Below, in pieces: positions 1 through 5,922 of a DNA stretch of 5,922 nt. The notes beneath the pieces were generated by a model. It was given only the letters and a program-made list of their open reading frames with translations. It was not told the DNA's origin and did no database searches. Where the stretch lies: positions 1-5,922 of the forward strand of contig CAZJGI010000163.1 of the NCBI GenBank assembly GCA_964545315.1, read 5' to 3'. The translations under genes and the position numbers were made by a program. This DNA comes from JAAYJR01 sp964545315. GTDB lineage: Bacteria > Bacteroidota > Bacteroidia > Bacteroidales > Prolixibacteraceae. How positions within the stretch are numbered: the first letter of the stretch is position 1; each line of letters opens with the position of its first letter.

Positions 1-121
1 CAAAAATTCTGAAACCATTGCCCTCCTGATTTTAAAAGCCTATATTATGAAGAATAAGGAGGTATAATATTTTTTGCTAAATTGGGGTTCTACAAATTTT
101 TAACGCAAAACTTCTTCATAC

Positions 122-697
122 ATGAGTGATTTAAGTCTTTTTAAACAATTTGTACCACAAGCTCCAAAACAATTTCAGGAGGGGGAATAATGCCGTTATT
201 TATACCCGTGTATCATCGGCCGACCAGGAAGACAACATCAGTTTGGCATTGTTAAACTTCAATTGGAAGAGTTAATGTCCGTATTTTTTAAAACTCATAT
301 TGAAGAAGCAAAATTGCTGAAACAAAGGTTGAACGAATCAAAAAGGAAATTGGAGGCAATCGAAGACCGTTTTGTTACCGGAGAAATTGATCGCAGCCTT
401 TACGATAAATTCAGGCCAAAATATGAAAAGGAATGTTTTGAAATAGAACAGGAACTTGGTAAAACAGGCGGATATAAATCGAACCTTGGAAAGGTAGTGA
501 ATTTCGCTGCAAAAATATGCCTGAACCCTTTGATATTATGGGATAAATCAGATTTGGAAGGCAAAAGGATATTTCAAAATCTGTTGTTTCCGGAAGGAAT
601 TATCTATAATCGTGAATTAGACTGTTATCGAATCCCCAGTGTAAATTCATTTTTTTTCTCCAATCCCGCAAATAGCAAAGGTTTTGAAGAAACGTAA
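122..697 (+). pseudogene. Decayed large serine recombinase (site-specific integrase), N- and C-terminal remnants
   Basis: Remnant of a large serine recombinase, the enzyme that integrates or excises mobile elements through a phosphoserine-DNA intermediate. ATG 122 opens a leader MSDLSLFKQFVPQAP... that stops at TAA 188-190. Removing one base (T188) joins it to NAVIYTRVSSADQEDNISL (189-245), the resolvase-fold start with the YTRVS motif and catalytic Ser codon at 213-215. After 245 the frame changes again and sequence homologous to the C-terminus begins (about 248-697): a coiled coil rich in Glu/Lys (EAKLLKQRL, DRFVTGEIDRSLYDKF), then a tail with LFPEGIIYNRELDCYRIPSVNSFF, as at the end of Bacteroidota recombinases. 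The rest of the catalytic domain, the recombinase DNA-binding domain and the zinc ribbon (about 300 residues of a usual ~500) are missing. The C-terminal frame alone is open for 144 codons from TTG 263 (ATG 275), but it has no catalytic part. Purine-rich AGGAGGGGG at 177-185 precedes a TAATG overlap that leads into a wrong frame. Non-functional as a recombinase; assignment recognised by eye. Confidence 0.85.
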
Positions 698-731
698 AAA
701 TGGGGATTCCATCAAAGCTGATAAAATCCCC
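696..731 (-). terminator. Rho-independent terminator of tRNA-Gln
   Basis: On the minus strand, 702-731 folds as a 13-bp stem with loop GCUU: left arm GGGGAUUUUAUCA, right arm UGAUGGAAUCCCC. It has eleven Watson-Crick pairs and two adjacent U.G wobbles, and is followed by AUUUUU (701-696). It starts 7 bases past the tRNA 3' end. On the plus strand the two wobbles become C-A mismatches and no T-tract follows, so the signal serves the minus-strand tRNA transcript. The T-tract covers the TAA stop of the recombinase remnant (695-697). Confidence 0.8.
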
Positions 732-738
732 GCCTGGG

Positions 739-811
739 TTGACCCGCCAGGGCTCGAACCTGGACTCTTCTGAACCAAAATCAGATGTGTTGCCAGTTAC
801 ACCACGGGTCA
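739..811 (-). tRNA. tRNA-Gln (anticodon UUG)
   Basis: A complete 73-nt cloverleaf reads on the minus strand. It has a 7-bp acceptor stem (TGACCCG / CGGGTCA) with discriminator A, and U8. The D stem is GTGT/ACAC, and the 5-bp anticodon stem TCTGA/TCAGA carries loop TTTTGGT with anticodon TTG. A 5-base variable loop is followed by T stem CCAGG/CCTGG with loop TTCGAGC. CCA is not encoded (the next three bases are CCC), so it must be added after transcription. The gene faces the recombinase remnant tail-to-tail, with 41 bases between them, and has its own terminator. It decodes CAA, and CAG by wobble. No second tRNA is seen next to it. Confidence 0.97.
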
Positions 812-842
812 ATCATTCAATGCCTTTTTGTTAAAGACGGTG

Positions 843-871
843 CAAAAATATAATTTTTTTCTTTCCTAAAT
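843..871 (-). promoter_or_regulatory. Probable promoter of tRNA-Gln
   Basis: On the minus strand, TATTTTTG (850-843) matches the Bacteroidota -7 element TAnnTTTG exactly. A weak -33 candidate TTTA (871-868, consensus TTTG) lies 17 bases upstream, slightly closer than the usual 19-21. Transcription would start near 836, about 25 bases before the mature tRNA 5' end. Prediction from consensus only; the region is AT-rich, so chance matches are common. Confidence 0.45.
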
Positions 872-886
872 GTATTAATGCTTTAT

Positions 887-905
887 AACTTTTTAGTAAA
901 AAGTT
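887..905. repeat. Perfect 8-bp inverted repeat in intergenic region
   Basis: AACTTTTT-AGT-AAAAAGTT is a perfect 8-bp stem with a 3-base loop. It lies 76 bases upstream of the tRNA-Gln gene and 189 bases upstream of the barrel gene. It is too AT-rich, and lacks a following T-tract, to be a convincing terminator. It could be an operator or chance. The rest of the 812-1093 gap holds only the promoter-like elements listed here and AT-rich sequence. Confidence 0.4.
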
Positions 906-1004
906 TAATGCATTACTGTTTTCTACATAACTTACTTATAATTTTAAAACAGATTCCTAATCCCCATATAATCGTTTATCCTGATATTACTGGGATGATG
1001 TTAG

Positions 1005-1037
1005 TTTGGGACAGATTAATAATTTTTTTTATTTTTC
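1005..1037 (+). promoter_or_regulatory. Possible promoter of the barrel gene
   Basis: TTTG at 1005-1008 and TATTTTTC at 1030-1037 are 21 bases apart and fit the Bacteroidota -33/-7 pattern (TTTG, TAnnTTTG) except for the last base. The implied start near 1044 would give a leader of about 50 bases. An alternative -7 is TAAAATTG at 1055-1062, with TTTT at 1033-1036 as -33. A 12-bp palindrome ATTTAATTAAAT (1073-1084) lies just before the start codon, where AT-rich leaders are normal in this phylum. Inferred from consensus alone. Confidence 0.35.
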
Positions 1038-1093
1038 ACGCAACCAAATTCAGATAAAATTGTCTTTTAATTATTTAATTAAATTACAATTGA

Positions 1094-1723
1094 ATGAAAG
1101 CAAAAATGTTCTTATTATTAACCTTTGCATCTGTTTTAGCATTTGCTCAGGAAGAAGGGGATAAAAGTGAAATTCGTACACTCTCCGGTCAAAAAGGTTT
1201 GGGGTTTTATATTGCCGGTACTGTTGGGTATTCACAAATAGAAAGCAAAGATGCTATTATTATTGGCAGCCGTGCGGCATTGATTTTTAGCCATTCTACT
1301 GCCGTTGGGCTGGCTGGTTATGGATTTTTCAACAATCTTGGAGGATATCACTGGCCTGTTGGCACCGAAGCCTGGTATTCATTATCAGGTGGTTATGGTG
1401 GCGTTTTTATTGAGCCAATTATTGCCGGATCTAAACCTGTCCATGTTTCTTTTCCTGTTTTATTCGGAATGGGTGGAGCCGGCCTTGTAAGAGTTGTGGG
1501 AAACAGTACCTGGGAGGATCCTTTTGATATCAGTCTCCCCGAAAATGATATCTTTTTTATCATAGAACCGGCGGTGGATATGGAAGTAAATCTGGCAAAG
1601 TTTTTCCGTACAGCTCTAACATTAAGCTATCGTTTTACTTCAAATGTCGAGCTGACCGGGAAAAGCCCGGATGTTTTGAAGGGTTTGCACTTCGGACTTG
1701 TTTTTAAGTTGGGGAAATTCTAG
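1094..1723 (+). CDS. Secreted protein, predicted outer-membrane beta-barrel
   Basis: A 209-residue protein of unassigned function. Residues 1-18 form a signal peptide: basic MKAK, hydrophobic core MFLLLTFASVL, and an A-F-A / Q cleavage site giving Gln19 as the mature N-terminus. The mature part is rich in Gly and aromatic residues. It has alternating amphipathic strands (for example 38-47, 57-65, 92-108, 115-124, 159-172, 171-182, 197-207) and ends in a strand finishing with Phe (GLVFKLGKF), the usual signal for barrel assembly. The IEPIIAGSKPVHVSFPVLFG stretch (about 106-125) and the LAKFFRTALTLSYRFTS stretch (about 167-183) are patterns I associate with hypothetical proteins common in Bacteroidota. 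There is no lipobox cysteine and no type IX sorting domain. ATG 1094 is chosen because it gives the signal peptide; the second Met at codon 5 would remove its basic residues. It probably stands alone: the next gene is 220 bases downstream with its own -7 element. It could instead be a periplasmic beta-rich protein. Confidence 0.75.
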   Translation: MKAKMFLLLTFASVLAFAQEEGDKSEIRTLSGQKGLGFYIAGTVGYSQIESKDAIIIGSRAALIFSHSTAVGLAGYGFFNNLGGYHWPVGTEAWYSLSGGYGGVFIEPIIAGSKPVHVSFPVLFGMGGAGLVRVVGNSTWEDPFDISLPENDIFFIIEPAVDMEVNLAKFFRTALTLSYRFTSNVELTGKSPDVLKGLHFGLVFKLGKF

Positions 1724-1844
1724 ATAAGATTTGTAGACAGGTGGCCGTCACATTAAATATATCGTTTTTCACAAATAGTGACTAACAGGTTCTTATTTAA
1801 TACTCAATAGCAAAACAGGATGGCTTGATTTGTTCTGGATATTT

Positions 1845-1862
1845 TGTATTTCAAAGAATACA
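1845..1862. repeat. Small inverted repeat between barrel and DUF2723 genes
   Basis: TGTATT-TCAAAG-AATACA is a 6-bp inverted repeat (7 pairs if a T.G is allowed) in the 220-base gap 1724-1943. No T-tract follows, so it is not a convincing terminator. I found no clear terminator for the barrel gene in this gap; the only other structure is a weak GTCAC/GTGAC pair at about 1747-1785. Confidence 0.25.
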
Positions 1863-1913
1863 GCTTTAAGAGTAGCATGATCATCAAACAATACCGGTTT
1901 GTATTAAAAACTG

Positions 1914-1921
1914 TATATTTG
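1914..1921 (+). promoter_or_regulatory. Promoter -7 element of the DUF2723 gene
   Basis: TATATTTG matches the Bacteroidota -7 consensus TAnnTTTG exactly and would start transcription near 1928, about 16 bases before ATG 1944. A proper -33 TTTG is not found: the nearest, 1898-1901, is only 12 bases upstream instead of about 19-21. The region just upstream (1885-1904) contains overlapping short inverted repeats (CAAAC/GTTTG, AATAC/GTATT) that could bind a regulator. Inferred from consensus. Confidence 0.45.
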
Positions 1922-1943
1922 GAATTCTTTATAAAATCTAATA

Positions 1944-4900
1944 ATGCGACATTTTAGAATTGTCACGAATATAACCGGCTGGACGGTATTTATTGTTGCG
2001 TTGTGCACCTATTATTTTACTCTTGAACCCACTGCCAGTTGGTGGGATTGCAGTGAATTTATTATCAGTGCATATAAACTGGAGGTAGGGCATCCCCCCG
2101 GTGCTCCTTTACATATGATATTGGGCAGGTTTTTCGCTCTTTTTGCCGGTGATACTTCACAGGTGGCTTTTATGGTGAATCTTTTATCGGCATTTGCCAG
2201 TGCCGGGACTATCATATTACTTTACCGGTCTATTGTTCATCTTTCATTGAAATTATTTAGTGAAAAAGGATTAAAACTGTATGAGCAGATATTGATTGTT
2301 GGAGGCGGGCTTGTCGGATCTCTTGCGTTTGCTTTTACTGATTCTTTTTGGTTTTCTGCCGTTGAGGGAGAAGTATATGCCTTGTCTTCGTTCTTTACTG
2401 CTGCTGTTTTTTGGGCTATCCTTAAGTGGGAGAATGAGGCTGATGAAAAATATGCCAACAGATGGATTATTCTTATTGCATACCTGATAGGTTTGTCAAC
2501 CGGAGTTCATCTTTTAAACCTTCTGGCCATACCTGCTATTGTTATGGTCTATTTCTTCAGAAAATATGAGTATTCACATAAAGGATTGTTGTTAAGTTTT
2601 TTGGTCTCCGGATTGATTATTGGCATAATTCAGTATATCATAATTCCGGGATTGCCGAATATTGCGTTTTTGTTCGACAGAATATTTGTGAATACTCTTG
2701 GACTTCCCTTTAATTCCGGCATTTTATTTTTAATTGCTCTTATTATAGTATCATCTTACTATGGCATTCGTTACACAAGATCAAAAAACCTGGTACTGTG
2801 GAATACAGTTTTAACCTCTTTTATTGTAATTCTTATCGGTTACTCTTCATTTGCCCTGATACTGATCAGGGCTGATGCCAATCCGCCAATGAATCAGAAC
2901 CATCCTGATAATGCTTTTGCGTTGAAGCGATATTTGAACCGTGAGCAGTATGGGAACAGGCCTTTATTATACGGGCCTTATTATAATGCTCCCGCCCTTG
3001 GAGCTGTGGGTGAACGTAAATTATATAATAAAGCTGATGGAAAATATGTCGTTACCGGAATAACATCCGGGAAGACAATATATGAACCGCGGCTTCAAAC
3101 TGTTTTCCCCCGTATGTACAGCGATCAGCCATCTCATATTGAAATTTATGAAGAGTGGGGAAGGGTTAGAGGCCAGCCCGTTAAGATAAGAGATGGGGGT
3201 GAATTGAAAACAGTGAATAAACCTGCATTTATTGAAAATCTCAGGTTCTTTATTACATATCAACTGGGACATATGTACTTTAGATATTTCATGTGGAATT
3301 TTGCAGGACGCCAGAATGATATACAGGGCCATGGCAGTTTTCTTCAGGGCAATTGGATCAGTGGCATAGATTTTATGGATGACTATCGCGTGGGACCGCG
3401 GGATAATATGCCTGAATGGATGAAGCATGATCCATCAGGAAATGCATATTATTTTTTACCCCTGCTGTTCGGATTGGCAGGAATGTTATATCAATACAGG
3501 AAAAGCAAAAAAGGAAAGGAAGGTTTTATTGTTATTATGACACTTTTCGTTTTTACCGGGATTGCAATCATAATATATCTTAATCAGACCCCCTTGCAGC
3601 CCAGGGAAAGAGATTATGCCTATACCGGTTCTTTCTATGCATTTGCTGTCTGGATAGGGATGGCAGTTCCTGCTTTATGGTCAGCAATTAAGAAAATGAT
3701 ACCCGGGACTGCAGGAGCCATTGTGACAGTAATCCTTTCGATAATTGCAGTTCCTCTGTTGTTATTTTTTGAAAACCTCGATGATCACAATCGCTCAGGT
3801 CGTTACATGACACGCGATTATGCGATAAATTACCTTGAATCATGTGCTCCGGATGCGATTTTATTTACATACGGAGATAATGACACTTTTCCTCTGTGGT
3901 ATGTTCAGGAAGTTGAAGGTGTCAGGACTGATATTAAAGTGATCAATATCAGTTATCTGGCAATGGACTGGTATATATCCCAGCATCGAAGAGCATCCTA
4001 CGGGGCAAAGCCTGTTCCGTTCTCATTTGAACAAGATCAATATTATACAGGAAATCGGGATGTGGTTGTTTTAACTGAGAGAATTGAAGATTCCATAGAG
4101 CTCAGTGATGCCATGGTATTTCTTGGTAGTGACGATAAACGGAGTAAGGTTAAAATGGAGGGAGGACAACTTATTGATTATCTGCCATCAAGGAATTTCC
4201 ATATAACTGTTGATAAAAATAAAGTGCTGGAATCCGGTACTGTTCAGCCTGAAGATTCAGCATTAATTGCAGAGCGCGTAGAGTTTACTATCAAAAAAAA
4301 TTATCTGGCTAAAAGTGAATGGGCAGTTCTTAATATTATAGCCGCCAATAATTGGGAAAGACCGGTTTATATAGATCACAGCCTCTTGCATACCGGTAAT
4401 GTCTTTTTTACTGATTGGCTTCAGTTTGAAGGCCTAGCTTATCGTTTTATGCCTGTTAAAACTGAAAGAAAAGGATTATTCACCGGACATATTAATACAG
4501 ATATATTATATGAAAGGGTGATGGATAAATTTGTATGGGGAAATGTGAATCATCCTGATGTTTATTTGGATGAATATAACAAGAGGGAGTTAAAGATCAT
4601 TCAGGCACGTTATATTTTTTCACGGCTCGCCGAAGCTTTGATTGATGAGGGTGAAAAAACCAAAGCGACAGAGGTACTGGACAAAATGTTTGAACTGTTT
4701 CCTGATGAAAAAATGGCCCTCACCTATGATTCATTCCAGGCCACAGAGCAATATCTGAGGGCAGGGGAGGTAGACAGGGGCAGTGAAAAACTTATGCAGA
4801 TGGCTAATAACAGCCTGGCAATGCTCAATTATTATATTACACTACCTGAATTTTTTGCAAGCCTGGTGCAGGAGGAACAGGAGAGAGAGATGGGAAACCT

Positions 4901-5012
4901 GCATAATATCCTGGTGTTAACACGAAGATACGGTTTGGAGGATATGAATAAAGAAATTGACGGGAAACTGCAAAAGTTAATTAACAGATTATCAAATGAA
5001 TTAGATTCCTGA
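1944..5012 (+). CDS. DUF2723 / TMEM260-like membrane protein, putative protein O-glycosyltransferase
   Basis: A 1,022-residue inner-membrane protein of the DUF2723 (PF11028) family. The human relative TMEM260 is a protein O-mannosyltransferase of GT-C type. By inference this enzyme moves a sugar from a lipid carrier to proteins on the periplasmic side; donor and targets are unknown. Residues 1-308 hold about ten hydrophobic segments. The first periplasmic loop carries EPTASWWDCSEF (28-39), with Asp35/Glu38 as candidate catalytic acids, then GHPPGAPLH (49-57). Other conserved-looking stretches are DSFWFSAVEGEVYALSSFF (133-151), GLSTGVHLLNLL (183-194) and RADANPPMNQNHPDN (309-323). A periplasmic loop (309-500) is followed by about four more membrane segments (502-608) around QPRERDYAYTG (552-562). 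A soluble part from 612 has DDHNRSGRY (613-621) and YGDNDTFPLWY (643-653). Residues ~886-1022 are charged helical pairs resembling TPRs. The start is fixed by the in-frame stop at 1932 and lacks a Shine-Dalgarno. No frameshift is seen and the length is normal for the family. Its end overlaps the convergent gene by 12 bases. Family call firm, biochemical role inferred. Confidence 0.9.
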   Translation: MRHFRIVTNITGWTVFIVALCTYYFTLEPTASWWDCSEFIISAYKLEVGHPPGAPLHMILGRFFALFAGDTSQVAFMVNLLSAFASAGTIILLYRSIVHLSLKLFSEKGLKLYEQILIVGGGLVGSLAFAFTDSFWFSAVEGEVYALSSFFTAAVFWAILKWENEADEKYANRWIILIAYLIGLSTGVHLLNLLAIPAIVMVYFFRKYEYSHKGLLLSFLVSGLIIGIIQYIIIPGLPNIAFLFDRIFVNTLGLPFNSGILFLIALIIVSSYYGIRYTRSKNLVLWNTVLTSFIVILIGYSSFALILIRADANPPMNQNHPDNAFALKRYLNREQYGNRPLLYGPYYNAPALGAVGERKLYNKADGKYVVTGITSGKTIYEPRLQTVFPRMYSDQPSHIEIYEEWGRVRGQPVKIRDGGELKTVNKPAFIENLRFFITYQLGHMYFRYFMWNFAGRQNDIQGHGSFLQGNWISGIDFMDDYRVGPRDNMPEWMKHDPSGNAYYFLPLLFGLAGMLYQYRKSKKGKEGFIVIMTLFVFTGIAIIIYLNQTPLQPRERDYAYTGSFYAFAVWIGMAVPALWSAIKKMIPGTAGAIVTVILSIIAVPLLLFFENLDDHNRSGRYMTRDYAINYLESCAPDAILFTYGDNDTFPLWYVQEVEGVRTDIKVINISYLAMDWYISQHRRASYGAKPVPFSFEQDQYYTGNRDVVVLTERIEDSIELSDAMVFLGSDDKRSKVKMEGGQLIDYLPSRNFHITVDKNKVLESGTVQPEDSALIAERVEFTIKKNYLAKSEWAVLNIIAANNWERPVYIDHSLLHTGNVFFTDWLQFEGLAYRFMPVKTERKGLFTGHINTDILYERVMDKFVWGNVNHPDVYLDEYNKRELKIIQARYIFSRLAEALIDEGEKTKATEVLDKMFELFPDEKMALTYDSFQATEQYLRAGEVDRGSEKLMQMANNSLAMLNYYITLPEFFASLVQEEQEREMGNLHNILVLTRRYGLEDMNKEIDGKLQKLINRLSNELDS

Positions 5013-5537
5013 TTCAATTATTTGCTTTTGTAACAGTGTGGCAAGTCTTTTCCCCCTTGCAACGATCCCTGCAGAAGGATCATGTTCCAACTCATATTCA
5101 ATTAACGAAAGCAATTCATTTTTCAATCCCGGTTCTTTTTGAGAGATATTGTATAAAATCTGCAATGAGTTGACTTTCACTCCAACGGGTTCTAAGGCAG
5201 AGGTAAAACATTTCAGACAATATACTGTAAGAAAGGGAAAGTGTTTTTTTCTGATTTCGTGAAGGCTGATAAGTTTTAGGAACTGCCTTTTTTTTCCGGT
5301 ATGTGTCTCTTTTTTCAATTGCTTTACTATTCTGTCCAAATAAGGGATTATCAATTCGGGGCAATTATCATTAATTTTATCGGCAACCCAGGCAGCTCGC
5401 CAGCTTTTTGTATCAATACTGTTAAGGGCTATGTTCATAAGAATATCAAATGTCGCCGGCTGTTTGGCTGTCTCCCGGATGATTAACCTGATATTTTCCC
5501 ATGAAGCAAGGAGGTCTGTCAGTTCCTTTTCGTTCAT
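5001..5537 (-). CDS. HEAT-like all-helical protein
   Basis: A 178-residue, apparently cytoplasmic protein without signal peptide or membrane segment. It consists of successive amphipathic helices in antiparallel pairs, as in HEAT/ARM repeats. About 27-55 (ATFDILMNIALNS, then SWRAAWVADKI) and 60-75 (PELIIPYLDRIVKQL) form a clear unit. 81-91 (GKKRQFLKLIS), 99-116 and 119-151 (VKVNSLQILYNISQ, then LKNELLSLIEYELEH) follow. The basic end includes RGKRLATLL (161-169). The SWRAAWV...NPELI.PYL pattern recalls small Bacteroidota proteins usually annotated as hypothetical or HEAT-repeat. Such folds bind proteins or nucleic acids, and no catalytic motif is visible. ATG 5537 follows the stop of the upstream membrane-protein gene by 15 bases, so the two are probably one transcript. 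The stop (TAA, 5003-5001) lies inside the last codons of the convergent DUF2723 gene. No promoter or Shine-Dalgarno is seen in the 15-base spacer. Function unknown. Confidence 0.75.
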   Translation of the reverse strand: MNEKELTDLLASWENIRLIIRETAKQPATFDILMNIALNSIDTKSWRAAWVADKINDNCPELIIPYLDRIVKQLKKETHTGKKRQFLKLISLHEIRKKHFPFLTVYCLKCFTSALEPVGVKVNSLQILYNISQKEPGLKNELLSLIEYELEHDPSAGIVARGKRLATLLQKQIIESGI

Positions 5538-5552
5538 ATGATTATTATTATA

Positions 5553-5921
5553 TTAATCAAAGAAGACATTTGGAAAGATATTCATCAGTCCGGTCAATAT
5601 TGCAGCCCATCCTATAATGGATATGATCATATATAAAACCAGATGTGGTCTTTGTGAATAGTATTTTCCTGCCAGAAAAGCGCCAAGGGGAATAGTTAAA
5701 AAAAATGGTGTACAGATAATGACTCCCCAAAATCCGTATGTGTTTTTAAACTTTGCCAGGAAACGGTTTTTCCGGGAGAATATCTTTACTTTTTTCTTTT
5801 GCTTATTTTCCTTACAAGAGTTTTGGAATTGGTTATTTTTTAATGTTGAGAAGAGATGGCAAATATAAACTTTTAATGCATTAAATCCTTTTATGACAGG
5901 TTTGCTTAGATAATAGAAGAA
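5553..5921 (-). CDS. Membrane protein, C-terminal part (runs off right edge)
   Basis: A reading frame open from the right edge to TAA 5555-5553, 122 codons, with no start in the window. From the edge, it begins with FFYYLSKPVIKGFN, probably the end of a membrane helix. A basic cytoplasmic-looking segment (residues ~35-54 of the fragment, CKENKQKKKVKIFSRKNR) follows, then KNTYGFWGVIICTPFFLTIPLGAFLAG in two overlapping runs (~59-85). After YYSQRPH comes a last membrane helix (~95-114), and the protein ends in NVFFD. The YGFWG...P...PLG arrangement with a charged loop before it resembles the small membrane proteins called 'putative small multi-drug export' (PF06695-like). That link is tentative and the transport name is itself unproven. 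The compositional contrast between basic loop and hydrophobic helices, and the 15-base spacing to the next gene on the same strand, support a real gene. It is likely the first or an upstream gene of an operon with the HEAT-like gene. Confidence 0.75.
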   Translation of the reverse strand, partial: FFYYLSKPVIKGFNALKVYICHLFSTLKNNQFQNSCKENKQKKKVKIFSRKNRFLAKFKNTYGFWGVIICTPFFLTIPLGAFLAGKYYSQRPHLVLYMIISIIGWAAILTGLMNIFPNVFFD

Positions 5922-5922
5922 C

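Noticed and set aside
16..27. AGGAGG and ATG on the minus strand at the left edge, as if a gene left the window there
   Set aside because: The spacing is only 3 bases, just six codons are visible, and genes in this phylum rarely use strong Shine-Dalgarno sites. Nothing can be supported; 1-121 otherwise shows no gene.
57..76. AGGAGG followed by TATAAT upstream of the recombinase
   Set aside because: TATAAT suits sigma70 of other phyla. There is no matching -35, and no start codon sits at the right distance from AGGAGG.
46..120. 9-bp inverted repeat TATGAAGAA / TTCTTCATA just upstream of the recombinase start, as a possible att or operator site
   Set aside because: The arms are 57 bases apart and only 9 bp long, and there is no second copy in the window to act as the other element end.
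190..255. Short frame from ATG 190 behind the purine-rich AGGAGGGGG, overlapping the previous stop as TAATG
   Set aside because: It reads the recombinase DNA in the wrong frame, while the frame one base earlier gives the recognisable YTRVSS motif.
600..812. 70-codon minus-strand frame across the tRNA-Gln gene
   Set aside because: It translates straight through the tRNA and its terminator and has no coding character.
3021..3428. 135-codon minus-strand frame inside the DUF2723 gene
   Set aside because: Antisense shadow of a well-supported coding region, with no recognisable protein features. The same holds for the other short frames inside this and the barrel gene.
5116..5486. Alternative frames on both strands inside the HEAT-like gene
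   Set aside because: The 178-codon frame has coherent amphipathic helices and sensible gene spacing. The alternatives are short, of low-complexity composition, and overlap it entirely.

Overview
The window looks like chromosomal DNA of a Bacteroidota (Bacteroidetes) bacterium, probably of the Bacteroidales/Marinilabiliales kind. It is AT-rich, and coding starts lack a clear Shine-Dalgarno sequence. Promoter-like elements fit the Bacteroidota consensus (TTTG / TAnnTTTG) better than sigma70. The tRNA gene does not encode its CCA end. The protein types (a DUF2723 membrane protein of about 1,000 residues, a small outer-membrane barrel, a large serine recombinase with its leader before the catalytic domain) are typical of that phylum. 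This placement rests on recognition by eye, without a search.

Left part (1-811): the wreck of a large serine recombinase (122-697, plus strand) lies tail-to-tail with a tRNA-Gln(UUG) gene (739-811, minus strand). The recombinase keeps its first ~41 residues, including the catalytic serine motif, and its C-terminal coiled coil and tail. It has one single-base frameshift and has lost the middle of the protein. A strong hairpin plus T-tract between the two genes reads as the tRNA terminator, and its T-tract overlaps the recombinase stop codon.

Centre (812-5012): after a 282-base AT-rich intergenic stretch comes a secreted ~209-residue protein, predicted to be an outer-membrane beta-barrel. A 220-base gap follows, then a 1,022-residue polytopic membrane protein of the DUF2723 / TMEM260-like family (GT-C-fold, putative protein O-glycosyltransferase) with a long C-terminal soluble part ending in TPR-like helices. 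Both genes have promoter-like elements of their own and need not form an operon.

Right part (5001-5922): two genes run on the minus strand, 15 bases apart, and are probably co-transcribed. The first is the C-terminal part of a small membrane protein that enters from beyond the right edge. The second is a 178-residue all-helical HEAT-like protein whose end overlaps the end of the DUF2723 gene by 12 bases.

I see no CRISPR array, intact mobile element, toxin-antitoxin pair or evident new defence system. The points most worth following are the recombinase remnant beside the tRNA gene, the predicted glycosyltransferase with its TPR-like tail, and the edge gene, which lacks a start in the window and is easily missed.
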